NCBI GenBank assembly: GCA_022823665.1
Contig: JAJEHN010000024.1
Coordinates: forward strand, 1-64,000
Length of the DNA stretch: 64,000 bases
Source of the DNA: Thermoanaerobaculia bacterium
Lineage (GTDB): Bacteria; Acidobacteriota; Thermoanaerobaculia; Multivoradales; Multivoraceae
Direction: 5' to 3'
The number at the start of each line of letters is the position of its first letter. Position 1 is the first letter of the stretch. The notes below the pieces were generated by a model. It saw only the letters and a list, made by a program, of their open reading frames with translations, was not told the origin of the DNA and ran no database searches. A program made the position numbers and the translations under genes. This document shows positions 41,554-51,522 of this stretch, piece after piece.

Positions 41554-42128
41554 GTTGGATCCTCCAGATTCAACGCCGGCTCGAGGGGTCGAGGCGGCTG
41601 CCCGCGGCGCCGGGCGGCGAAGGCAGCAGCGTCGTCGTCGTCGTGCCGCTGTACGTCGAGTCGGCCGAACTCTGGACGGTGCTGCGGGAAGAGCCGAACG
41701 AGTCGCCTCCGCTCAGTTTCCCGGCGGCCGCCTTCGAGGGCGACGACCCGTGGCCGACCGTGGCGCGCCTCGGCAGCGTCGGTCTCGGCGTCGACCCGTC
41801 GCGAATTCTCCGGCTCGGCGAGCTGGACGAGGTCGGGGGCAGTGGCGGCTTCAGGATGCGGGCATGCGTGGTCGCGGTTCCGTCTCCCGAGGACGACGGC
41901 AGCAACACGGAGGCGCCGGGCGTGCGGCTGCCGCTTTCCGCGCTGCGGCACCCCCGGCTGGTCGAGGAGCGGACGTTCGAGATCGAGGGGCGGCAGGTGC
42001 CGCTCGCCGTCTACCATCTCGGGCGGCACCGCTTGTGGGGGCCGGCCCTCGACGTGTTGCTCCAGCTCCTGGAGGTGCTGGAGCGCCCCGAAGCGGTGCG
42101 GGAGGCGCCGGCCGCCAGCTTGAACTGA
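41550..42128 (+). CDS. Hypothetical protein (possibly NUDIX-related, no Nudix box seen)
   Basis: Open frame from a GTGA overlap with 39724-41553; SSVVVVVPLYVESAELWTVLREEP. Confidence 0.6.
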   Translation: MSWILQIQRRLEGSRRLPAAPGGEGSSVVVVVPLYVESAELWTVLREEPNESPPLSFPAAAFEGDDPWPTVARLGSVGLGVDPSRILRLGELDEVGGSGGFRMRACVVAVPSPEDDGSNTEAPGVRLPLSALRHPRLVEERTFEIEGRQVPLAVYHLGRHRLWGPALDVLLQLLEVLERPEAVREAPAASLN

Positions 42129-42207
42129 CTCACACGTAGCGTTCCGCGGCGCAAGCTCCTAGAATGCGCCCGATCCGACCCGCCGGGTCTCTGAACCAGG
42201 GGAGAAC

Positions 42208-43255
<1,048 letters not shown>

Positions 43256-43269
<14 letters not shown>

Positions 43270-44461
43270 GCGATCCGCCCAGCAGGGCCGCGATCTCCTC
43301 GTGGCGAGCCTCTGCGTCCCTTTCGCCGACCTCGATCAGAGCTCGAATGTAGTCGGGCTGGAACATCAGGAGGCTGAGCAGGTCCGGGCTCTTCGTGTCG
43401 CGGGTGCCGAGACCGCGGGTCATGAAGCGGAACGCCTTGGGCAGCCGGGGCTCGAAGCGGCCGGCGAGCTGCCCCAGGTCCTCGGAGGGGCGCAGCAGCA
43501 CGAGGTCGACGAGGCGAAGCGAACCCCGTTCGGACTCCGGCATCCGGGCCAGCAGGCCGTTCACGAGTTCCATCCGGTTCGCGTCCTGGTCGAGCTGATC
43601 CAGGAAGACGGCGTTGAGGAGCACGCCCGCGAACTGGGCCGGCGGCGGGTACGCGACGGCAGCGGCCCTGGGCGCCAGGGGCTCGTGCCGCGTGGACACC
43701 GCGATCAGCCGGTCGCAGCCGAGGTGCAGGGCCGGAGACAGCGGTGAGGTCAGACGCACGCCGCCGTCGCCGTGCCAGGCGTCGCCGATCCGCACCGCCG
43801 GGAAGATCAGCGGCAGCGAGGCGGAGGCGAGGACGTGGTCGAGCGTCAGCCGCGCCCGCTCCGAGCGGCGCTTCGGCCGTTCCCAGGTCTCGATGTCGCG
43901 GCCCTGAACCCAGGTGACCGTCTGCCCGGTCGACCACTCGACGGTGGTCACGGCGACTGCGTCCAGGCGGCCGCGGTCCAGGTTCTTCGCGATTCCCGGC
44001 AGCACGCGGCCATTGCCTGAGTCGGCGCCGAGCACCTCGCCAAGGTGCCCGCCCAGCGGCGACGTGTCCACCAGACCGCGAACCTGCGGCCGGTAACGCA
44101 GACCGCCCGAAGCCAGGTTCAGCAGCCAGCGGACGACCATGCCGCCCAGCGACCAGCCGTCGTCCCGGAACACGTGATCGGGCGTCAGCTCGAGCCAGAT
44201 CCGGCTCAGTTCTTCCGTTGCCTCGGCTGCGCTGCCCTGATGAGAGGCGAGGAAGGAAGCGTTGATCGCGCCCGCCGAAACGCCGGTCAGCACGTCGAAG
44301 TGGAACTCGGGAAGCCGTTTCGCCAGGTGCCGGACCAGCCCCACCTGGTAGGCCGCCCGCGCGCCGCCGCCGGTGAGGACGAGACCGATTCGGCAACCGC
44401 GGTCCCGGTGGCCGCCGCCGCTGGGCTTGCGCTCGGGTGTCCCTTTTGTTGGCAGCGGCAC
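43256..44461 (-). CDS. Patatin-like phospholipase
   Basis: [33 protein letters not shown] (GxSxG); [17 protein letters not shown]. Confidence 0.92.
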
Positions 44462-44498
44462 GCGATCAGCCCTTGATCCTGCTCTTCGGCAGCCTCGT

Positions 44499-44888
44499 TC
44501 AGATCAGTTCGACGCGGCCTTCGAGCCCCGGAGCACTGGCGAGCTTCCGGTCCGCCGTCAGCAAGATCGTGGAGAGGGCCTCGGCCAAGGCGACATAGAT
44601 CGCGTCATACGCCGAGACGTTGTGCCGGAGTTCCCAGATGCGGTCCAGGAACCGGTGATGACCGTATCGCTCTGCCGGAAGATCACGCCAGTCGCGCAGG
44701 GCCTGCAGACCCCGGTCGGCCCCGAAGGCGCCCCGAATGACGTAGCTCCTCAGGGTCTGGGCGATCTCCAGATCCGCCAGATGCGGGACGTGAATCTCGA
44801 CGGACTCCCGTCGCAGTCTTTCGCTCAGGCGACGACCCCGGGCGGTGTCCAGGAGCAGTTCGACGGCCGCGGAGGCGTCGATCACCAC
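44499..44888 (-). CDS. PIN-domain toxin (VapC-like)
   Basis: MVIDASAAVELLL; VSAYDAIYVALAEAL; LLTADRKLA. Confidence 0.87.
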   Translation of the reverse strand: MVIDASAAVELLLDTARGRRLSERLRRESVEIHVPHLADLEIAQTLRSYVIRGAFGADRGLQALRDWRDLPAERYGHHRFLDRIWELRHNVSAYDAIYVALAEALSTILLTADRKLASAPGLEGRVELI

Positions 44889-45118
44889 TCCCGAGATTCC
44901 CTGGCCTCTCGCAGTACCTCGGCAGGCGACTTGTCCAGTGTCACCGGCGGCGAACTGCGAATCCTGTCCAGCACTTCCCGGCGGCTCGGCCGGCGCACGA
45001 TCCGTTCGATCTCGCGCAACACGAAGTGGGACATGGACACCCCTTCGAGCGCGGCCCGACTCTTCAGAAGCCGGTGGGTATCTTCGGGGACGTTTCGGAT
45101 CTGGAGCATCTTGGACAT
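44882..45118 (-). CDS. FitA/VapB-like RHH antitoxin
   Basis: MSKMLQIRNVPEDTHRLLKSRAALEGVSMSHFVLREIERI; overlaps the PIN gene by 7 nt. Confidence 0.83.
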   Translation of the reverse strand: MSKMLQIRNVPEDTHRLLKSRAALEGVSMSHFVLREIERIVRRPSRREVLDRIRSSPPVTLDKSPAEVLREARESREW

Positions 45119-45179
45119 GTCTTGGATCCTAGTTTCATGTGAGGAACATGGCAACTCGCGAAAGCGTAGGCTTGTGGAC

Positions 45180-45968
45180 ATGGCTGAGACGCGAGAGGTC
45201 GCCGCGCCGCGTGCGGAGGCGCCGATTCGCGCGGCCTGGCTGGGCCGGGTCGGCTACGGGCGCGGGGTCGAGTTGCAGGAGAGGATCAGACGGGGGATTC
45301 TGGAGAACGACCCGGACGCGATGGACTCGTTGCTCCTGCTCGAGCACCCGCCCACCTACACGGTGGGCCGGAACTGCGCCGGCGGCGATGTCCTGGCGGC
45401 GCCGGAGTGGCTCGAGCAGCGTGGAATCACCGTCGCCGAATGCGACCGCGGGGGCCGCGCGACGTATCACGGTCCGGGTCAGCTCGTGGGGTACCCGGTC
45501 ATCGATCTCCGGCCCGACCGCCGCAATGTGCGCGCCTACGTCCGCGATCTGCAGGAGGCGCTGGTCAGGACGCTTGCGGCGTTCGACGTCGCTGCCGTGG
45601 GCGGCGAGGAACGGGAGCGGATCGGCGTCTGGGTCGGTCGCCGGAAGATCGCCTCGATCGGCATCCACCTCCGGCGCTGGGTGACGACCCACGGATTCGC
45701 TCTGAATGTCACGACCGACCTGGCCGACTTCGCCGGCATCCTCTCCTGCGGCTTCGACGCCGGCGTGATGACTTCCATCGAGGAACTCACGGGCCGCCGG
45801 CCCGGTCTGGAGGACGTCGCCGGGTGTTGCGCGGAGAACTTCGCGCGGGTTTTCGAGCGTCGTCTCGTCTCTGCGGAACCCGCCGAGATGGGCTTCGGGC
45901 CGACGCTGCGCGACGCTAGGATCCACGGTGACCCGCGGCCGCTCGAGAGTCGGTCGCCCGAGTCGTAA
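45180..45968 (+). CDS. lipB: Octanoyltransferase
   Basis: LLLLEHPPTYTVGRN; DRGGRATYHGPGQLVGYPVIDL; RKIASIGIHLRRWVTTHGFALNV. Confidence 0.94.
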   Translation: MAETREVAAPRAEAPIRAAWLGRVGYGRGVELQERIRRGILENDPDAMDSLLLLEHPPTYTVGRNCAGGDVLAAPEWLEQRGITVAECDRGGRATYHGPGQLVGYPVIDLRPDRRNVRAYVRDLQEALVRTLAAFDVAAVGGEERERIGVWVGRRKIASIGIHLRRWVTTHGFALNVTTDLADFAGILSCGFDAGVMTSIEELTGRRPGLEDVAGCCAENFARVFERRLVSAEPAEMGFGPTLRDARIHGDPRPLESRSPES

Positions 45969-45973
45969 CCCAC

Positions 45974-46894
45974 ATGGACGAACTCGTCTCCATCGGCGCC
46001 CCGCCGCCCGTCGGCGGCGCCGCGCGCCCGCCGCGGCCCGACTGGCTGCGCATCCGGCTGAGCACGCCGGAGCCGTACCAGCGTGTCCGACGGCTGATGG
46101 AAGGGCTGAACCTGAACACGGTGTGCGAGGAGGCCCGCTGTCCGAACATCTACGAGTGCTGGGGCGAGCACGGCACCGCGACGTTCATGATCCTCGGCGA
46201 CACCTGCACGCGCCGCTGCGGGTTCTGCGCCGTCCACACCGGCCGGCCCGCGGCCGGCGTCGACGCGGACGAACCGGCGCGGGTGGCGGAAGCCGCGGCC
46301 GCCATGGGCCTGCGCCACGTGGTCGTCACGTCGGTCGACCGGGACGATCTTGCGGACGGCGGCGCCGGGCACTTCGCCGACACGATCCGCGCAATCCGCG
46401 AGCGGCTCGCGGGGGCCGCGGTCGAGGTCCTGACTCCGGACTTCCGGGGCGTCGGTGACGCTCTGGACATCGTGCTCGCGGAGCGACCCGAGGTGTTCTC
46501 GCACAACGTGGAGACGGTTCCACGGCTGTACCGGCAGGCGCGCCCCGGCAGCAGCTACGAACGGAGTCTGGCGCTGCTCGAGGAGTCGGCGGCCCGCCGC
46601 GACAGCGGCGGCTACGCGGGCAGGGTGAAGACGGGTCTGATGGTGGGCCTGGGCGAGACGACGGCGGAGCTCGAGGCGACGATCCGCGACATCCGGTCGG
46701 CCGGAACCGGGATCCTGACGATCGGCCAGTATCTCCAGCCGACCCGCGACCACCTGCCGGTCGACCGCTACGTGCACCCGGACGAGTTCGCCCGCCTGCG
46801 CGGGTTCGCACTCGGACTGGGCTTCCGCCACTGCGAGGCCGGCCCGCTCGTGCGCAGCAGCTATCACGCTCACGAGCACGTCGCCCGCTCCTGA
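45974..46894 (+). CDS. lipA: Lipoyl synthase
   Basis: LNTVCEEARCPNIYECWGEHGTATFMILGDTCTRRCGFCAVHTG; FSHNVETVPRLY; KTGLMVGLGET. Confidence 0.97.
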   Translation: MDELVSIGAPPPVGGAARPPRPDWLRIRLSTPEPYQRVRRLMEGLNLNTVCEEARCPNIYECWGEHGTATFMILGDTCTRRCGFCAVHTGRPAAGVDADEPARVAEAAAAMGLRHVVVTSVDRDDLADGGAGHFADTIRAIRERLAGAAVEVLTPDFRGVGDALDIVLAERPEVFSHNVETVPRLYRQARPGSSYERSLALLEESAARRDSGGYAGRVKTGLMVGLGETTAELEATIRDIRSAGTGILTIGQYLQPTRDHLPVDRYVHPDEFARLRGFALGLGFRHCEAGPLVRSSYHAHEHVARS

Positions 46895-46904
46895 TGGAGA
46901 GCCC

Positions 46905-47876
46905 GTGACCGTCTTCTCGCGGGTGGTCGGCTGGTCCCTGCCGCTGATGCCGCCGCCGCTCGTGCGCTGGGCGGCCGCGCCCTACGTGGCCGGTGACGAG
47001 CCGGCGGACGCCCTCGACTGCGCCGCCGCGCTCAACCGCCGCGGACTCGCCGGGACCCTGGCGCTGCTGGGCGAAGAGATCGACAGCCCGGAACTCGCCG
47101 CCGAAGGAACGGGGCTCTATCTCGACCTGGTCGACGCCCTCGCCGACCGCGATCTCGACTGCAACGTGTCGGTCAAGCTCACGCTGCTGGGCCTTAAGGT
47201 CTCCCGGGCCCTGTGCCGCGACCACCTCTTCGATCTGGTCCGGCGGGCCGAGGCCCGCGGCAACTTCGTCCGGATCGACATGGAGGACCACACCTGCACG
47301 ACGGCCACCCTGGATCTCTACCGGGAGGCCGTGGCCGCTTCGCGAACCCGCGCCGCGGTCGGGGGACCGACCGGCTCGGCTGCCTCTGGCGACGCGGTCG
47401 GCGTCGTGCTCCAGGCCTACCTGCACCGTACGCTGGCCGACATCGCGGCGCTGCCCGAGCGCGCCAACGTGCGCCTGTGCAAGGGGATCTACGTCGAGCC
47501 GCCGAGCGTGGCGATCCAGGACTACGGCCAGGTGCGCCGGAACTTCCTGGCGACCCTCGAGGCCTTGTTCGACCGCGGCGCCTATGTCGGCATCGCCACC
47601 CACGACGACTACCTGCTGCGGGAATCGGCGGCGATGATCGAGCGTCGCGGTCTGGGGAAGGACGGCTACGAGTTCCAGATGCTGCTGGGGGTAACCGAGG
47701 AGCGTCGCGACCGGCTGGCGAGGGCCGGGCACCGGGTCCGCATCTACGTGCCCTACGGCCGGCAGTGGTACGCCTACTCGACGCGACGGCTGCGCGAGAA
47801 CCCGAGCATCGCCGGGCATGTGGCGCGGGCCTTCTTCCTGCGCCTGCTGCGCGGGCAGACGGGCGCTGCCCGCTGA
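46905..47876 (+). CDS. Proline dehydrogenase
   Basis: NVSVKLTLLGLKVSRALCRDHLFDLVRRAEARGNFVRIDMEDHTCT; RLCKGIYVEP; FQMLLGV. Confidence 0.92.
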   Translation: MTVFSRVVGWSLPLMPPPLVRWAAAPYVAGDEPADALDCAAALNRRGLAGTLALLGEEIDSPELAAEGTGLYLDLVDALADRDLDCNVSVKLTLLGLKVSRALCRDHLFDLVRRAEARGNFVRIDMEDHTCTTATLDLYREAVAASRTRAAVGGPTGSAASGDAVGVVLQAYLHRTLADIAALPERANVRLCKGIYVEPPSVAIQDYGQVRRNFLATLEALFDRGAYVGIATHDDYLLRESAAMIERRGLGKDGYEFQMLLGVTEERRDRLARAGHRVRIYVPYGRQWYAYSTRRLRENPSIAGHVARAFFLRLLRGQTGAAR

Positions 47877-47950
47877 GGCCAAGTAGGGCAGAATCGTCGC
47901 CTTCCGCGGGCACGCCAGCTTCGCGGTTCATCTCAGAGGGAGACGAGAAG

Positions 47951-48799
47951 GTGACGACGAGTACCGACAGGGCCGCTGCCGGGAGCGGAGAACCCCGCGT
48001 CGCGGTGATCGGCGCGGGCGAGATGGGACGGACTCTGATCAGCGGCTGGCTCGACGCCGGCGCCGTCGCCGCGGCGTCCATCTTCGCCACCGCCGGACAC
48101 AGCGAGCGGATCGCGGCCGTGGGCGAGAGGTTCGGGATCGAGGGCGCGGTCGACAACCGCCGCGCCGCCGGGTTCGGCGACATCGTTCTGCTGGCGGTGA
48201 AGCCGCAGACGGCGGACCAGGTGCTCGAGGAGATCGGCGACCTGCTCCATCCGGGGCAGGTCCTCGTTTCGATCCTCGCATCGGTCAGGACGTCCTACAT
48301 CGAGGATCGCATCCCGGCCGAGGTTCCGGTGGTGCGCGCGATGCCGAACACGCCGAGCCGGGTCGCCGCCGGCATGACCGCGCTGTCGCCGGGCCGGTTC
48401 GCGTCCGCCGACCACGTGGCGCAGGCGGAGCGTCTGTTCCTGCCGCTCGGGCGCACCGTGGTGGCCGACGAGAAACACATGGACGCCATCACGGGGCTGT
48501 CGGCTTCGGGGCCCGCGTTCCTCTACATCGTGATCGAGGCGCTGGCCGAAGGCGGCGTCAAGGCCGGGCTGCCGCGGAAGATGGCGATCGAGCTCGCGGC
48601 CCAGACCTGCCTCGGCGCCGGCAAGATGGTGATCGACACGGACCGCCACCCGGCCCTGCTCAAGGACGAGGTGACGACGCCGGCGGGCTGCACCGTGGAC
48701 GGCATTCTGCGCCTGGAGGAGGGCGGCCTCCGCGTGACGCTGATCAAGGCGATCATCGAGGCGGCCGCGCGAGCCCGCGAACTGGTGCCCGACGAGTAG
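47951..48799 (+). CDS. proC: Pyrroline-5-carboxylate reductase
   Basis: VAVIGAGEMGRTLISGWL; VRAMPNTPSRVAAGMTAL; ALSASGPAFLY-type motif. Confidence 0.94.
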   Translation: MTTSTDRAAAGSGEPRVAVIGAGEMGRTLISGWLDAGAVAAASIFATAGHSERIAAVGERFGIEGAVDNRRAAGFGDIVLLAVKPQTADQVLEEIGDLLHPGQVLVSILASVRTSYIEDRIPAEVPVVRAMPNTPSRVAAGMTALSPGRFASADHVAQAERLFLPLGRTVVADEKHMDAITGLSASGPAFLYIVIEALAEGGVKAGLPRKMAIELAAQTCLGAGKMVIDTDRHPALLKDEVTTPAGCTVDGILRLEEGGLRVTLIKAIIEAAARARELVPDE

Positions 48800-48806
48800 G
48801 GCGGCC

Positions 48807-50528
48807 ATGCTTCGCTCCCTGCACGTCCGGAACCTGGCCGTGATCGAACGGGCGGAGCTCGAGTTCGGCCCCGGGCTGAACGTGGTCACCGGCGAGACGG
48901 GAGCGGGCAAGTCCCTGGTCGTCGATTCGCTCTCGCTGCTCGCGGGGGGGCGCGCGAGTTCCGAGATGATCCGCACGGGCGCCGGCACGCTGGCGGTGAG
49001 CGGCGTCTTCGAGCCCTCGGGGTCCGCATGGCGCGGCCGGCTCGAAGAGGCCGGCGTGCCGGCGGACGGCGACGAACTCCTGGTGCGCCGGGAGGTCACC
49101 CGCGAGGGACGCAACCGCGTGTTCGTCAACGACCATCCGGTCACGGCGAGGCTGCTCTCGACCGTCGCCCACGGTCTGATCCGCATCTTCGGCCAGCGGG
49201 ACGAACTCGGCATGCTGTCGGCCGACCTCCAGCGGGCCTGGCTCGACCGCTCCGGCGGGGATGCGTTGACTGCAGTGGTCGCTTCATGCCGCGAGGCCTA
49301 CGGCGCCTGGCGCGAGGCGGCGGACCGGCTCGAGCGCCTCTCCCTCGACGACCAGCTTCGCCAGGAACGGATCGACCTGCTGAAGTTCCAGACCTCGGAG
49401 ATCGATGCCGCGCAACTGCTGCCCGGCGAGGACGAAGAGCTGCGGGCCGAACGGGAGGTGCTCCGCCACGCCGAGGCGATCGCGGGCGCGCTTCACCGGG
49501 CGATCGCCCTGCTCAGCGACGACGAAATGGCGGTCGACGGTCGCGTGGCACAGGCCGGACACGCGCTCTCGGACATCTCGCGCTGGCAGCCGGAGGCCGA
49601 GTCCTGGGCCGAGACTCTGGCCGGGATCGGCGCGACCGTGAACGACCTCGCGCAGGAGCTGCGGACCCGGGCGGCCGGCTGCGAGTCGGACCCGGCGCGG
49701 CTGAACCAGATCGAGGAGCGGCTGAGCGTGATCGAGCGTCTGACCCGCAAGCACGGCGGCAGCAGCTCGGATGTCCTGGAGCACGGCCGCCGCCTGGCGG
49801 AGGAGCTCTTCGAGCTGGAGACGGCGGATGTGCGCCGGGAGGAAGTGGAGCAGGAAGCCGCCGCGCGCCTCGCCGAGTACGCCGGGCGGGCCGAGACTCT
49901 CTCGGCTGCACGGCGGGAACGGGCCGGCGCTCTCGAGCGCGAGGTCCTCGGTCATCTCCTGGACCTGGCATTCGAACGGGCGGTGTTCGAGGTCGAGGTC
50001 GCCCGGGAGCTTCGGGCCGGCAGCCCGCTCGAACTCGATGGTGAGCGGATCGCCTTCGACGCCCAGGGCGTCGACCGGGTCAACTACCGGTTCAGCGCGA
50101 ATCCGGGGGAGGATCCGCGGCCCCTGTCCCGGGTCGCTTCCGGCGGCGAGCTGGCGCGCCTGTTCCTGGCGCTTCAGACCGCGGTGCGGGGCGGCGGTCC
50201 GGCCGAGGGGTCGACCCTCGTTTTCGACGAGGTGGACTCCGGCGTCGGCGGCGCCGAGGCGGCGATCGTCGGCCGCAAGCTCCAGCGACTCGCCGCCGGC
50301 GGCCAGATCCTGGCCGTGACCCACCTGCCCCAGGTGGCGTCCCGCGGCAACCTCCACCTCGAGGTCAGGAAGGAGGTCCACGCCGGCCGAACCCGAGTCG
50401 ACGTCCACCGCCTCGACCACGAACGCCGCATCGAAGAAGTCGCCCGCATGCTCGCCGGCGAACACGTTACGGACGCCTCCCGCTCCGCGGCGGCCGAGTT
50501 GCTCGCCGGCGGTTCGGCGGGCGAGTAG
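48807..50528 (+). CDS. recN: DNA repair protein RecN
   Basis: MLRSLHVRNLAVIERAELEFGPGLNVVTGETGAGKSLVVDSLSLLAGGRA; VFDEVDSGVGGAEA; LAVTHLPQVAS. Confidence 0.95.
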   Translation: MLRSLHVRNLAVIERAELEFGPGLNVVTGETGAGKSLVVDSLSLLAGGRASSEMIRTGAGTLAVSGVFEPSGSAWRGRLEEAGVPADGDELLVRREVTREGRNRVFVNDHPVTARLLSTVAHGLIRIFGQRDELGMLSADLQRAWLDRSGGDALTAVVASCREAYGAWREAADRLERLSLDDQLRQERIDLLKFQTSEIDAAQLLPGEDEELRAEREVLRHAEAIAGALHRAIALLSDDEMAVDGRVAQAGHALSDISRWQPEAESWAETLAGIGATVNDLAQELRTRAAGCESDPARLNQIEERLSVIERLTRKHGGSSSDVLEHGRRLAEELFELETADVRREEVEQEAAARLAEYAGRAETLSAARRERAGALEREVLGHLLDLAFERAVFEVEVARELRAGSPLELDGERIAFDAQGVDRVNYRFSANPGEDPRPLSRVASGGELARLFLALQTAVRGGGPAEGSTLVFDEVDSGVGGAEAAIVGRKLQRLAAGGQILAVTHLPQVASRGNLHLEVRKEVHAGRTRVDVHRLDHERRIEEVARMLAGEHVTDASRSAAAELLAGGSAGE

Positions 50529-50549
50529 GCCGAGTCGGCTGCGTAGGCC

Positions 50550-50740
50550 GCCCGGATCGGATCCGGAGGGGACAGGTCCCAGGGGACGCTCACCCTCACG
50601 GAGTGGATGGGGGTTGTGGGCTCGCTGTTGTCGGCTGCGCTCCGGTAGGTCCTCGGTTGCTGCAAGGGTCTCGACAGTCGCTGGCCTCCGACCCCCTGGG
50701 ACCTGTCCCCTCCGGACCCGATCCGGGCTGGGGGTCGTTG
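50550..50740 (+). repeat. Dispersed palindromic-arm repeat, copy 3
   Basis: Arms 50550-50585 (gcccggatcggatccggaggggacaggtcccagggg) and 50693-50728 pair at 35/36; core acgctcaccctcacggagtggatgggggt...tcggctgcgctccggtaggt...gtcgctggcctcc. Confidence 0.88.
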
Positions 50741-50790
50741 GCGCACGATGTGTGTACCGCAGAACTCCGCCGCTGCCGTCCGCTGGGTGC

Positions 50791-50808
50791 GCGGGTCTTC
50801 TGACCCGC
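50791..50808. repeat. REP-like hairpin, copy B (intergenic)
   Basis: gggtgcGCGGGTC-TTCT-GACCCGC; compensatory C:G to T:A change relative to copy A. Confidence 0.6.
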
Positions 50809-50809
50809 T

Positions 50810-50851
50810 GCCGGCGAAGCCGGCCTGGAGGACGTCGCCGGCGAAGCCGGC
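50810..50851. repeat. Two copies of the short palindrome GCCGGC-GAA-GCCGGC
   Basis: 50810-50824 and 50837-50851 are identical 15-mers separated by 12 nt. Confidence 0.7.
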
Positions 50852-50891
50852 GTCCGTTTTGTAGCCCTGTGAATCGCTAGGCTCGCCCACC

Positions 50892-51479
50892 ATGCTGGAC
50901 GTGTGGCACTGGGACGGTGATCTGAACGAAGTGAGGACGGCCCTTGTCGATGGGCGGATCCTGGCGATCCCGACCGAATCCTCCTACGGTCTGGCGGTGG
51001 ATCCCCGTTCGGCAGAAGGCGTCGAGGCGATCTATCGGTTGAAGGAGCGCGAACGCGGCAAGGCGCTACCGGTCGTCGTCGCGAATCTCGAACAGGCGCT
51101 CGACCTCGGCGTCGAACCGAACGAGGCGATCCGGATGGCGGAAGCACACTGGCCGGCGGCGCTTACCGTGGTGGCGCCGCTTCGGGCGGGCCTGTCCGTG
51201 CCGGCGGCTGCCGGGGGAGACACTTTGGCGGTGCGGGTGCCGGACCATGACCGCCTCCGTGCGGTCCTCCAGGCCCTCGGCCATCCCTTGACCGCGACCA
51301 GTGCGAACCGGAGCGGTGAGCCGCCAGCGTGCGGCCTGGCGGACCTCGAACCGATCCTCGGCGACTCCGGCGCACTGGTGATAGGCAGCGAGCGGACCCC
51401 CGGGGGCTTGGCATCCACCGTGGTATCTTGGAGTTCCGCCGGTTTGCGGGTGTTGCGCCGCGGGCGCTTCGAGTTCTGA
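50892..51479 (+). CDS. L-threonylcarbamoyladenylate synthase (Sua5/YciO/YrdC family)
   Basis: GRILAIPTESSYGLAVDPRSAEGVEAIYRLKERERGKALPVVVAN; HPLTATSANRSGEP; PGGLASTVV. Confidence 0.92.
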   Translation: MLDVWHWDGDLNEVRTALVDGRILAIPTESSYGLAVDPRSAEGVEAIYRLKERERGKALPVVVANLEQALDLGVEPNEAIRMAEAHWPAALTVVAPLRAGLSVPAAAGGDTLAVRVPDHDRLRAVLQALGHPLTATSANRSGEPPACGLADLEPILGDSGALVIGSERTPGGLASTVVSWSSAGLRVLRRGRFEF

Positions 51480-51522
51480 TCCCCGCGGCCCGCGCAGTCG
51501 TCAGGTCAGAGACTCAAAGACC

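Noticed and set aside
44373-45179. N-terminal ~270 aa of the 531-aa ORF containing lipB
   Set aside because: Reads antisense through the PIN and RHH genes; LipB sequence starts at ATG 45180.
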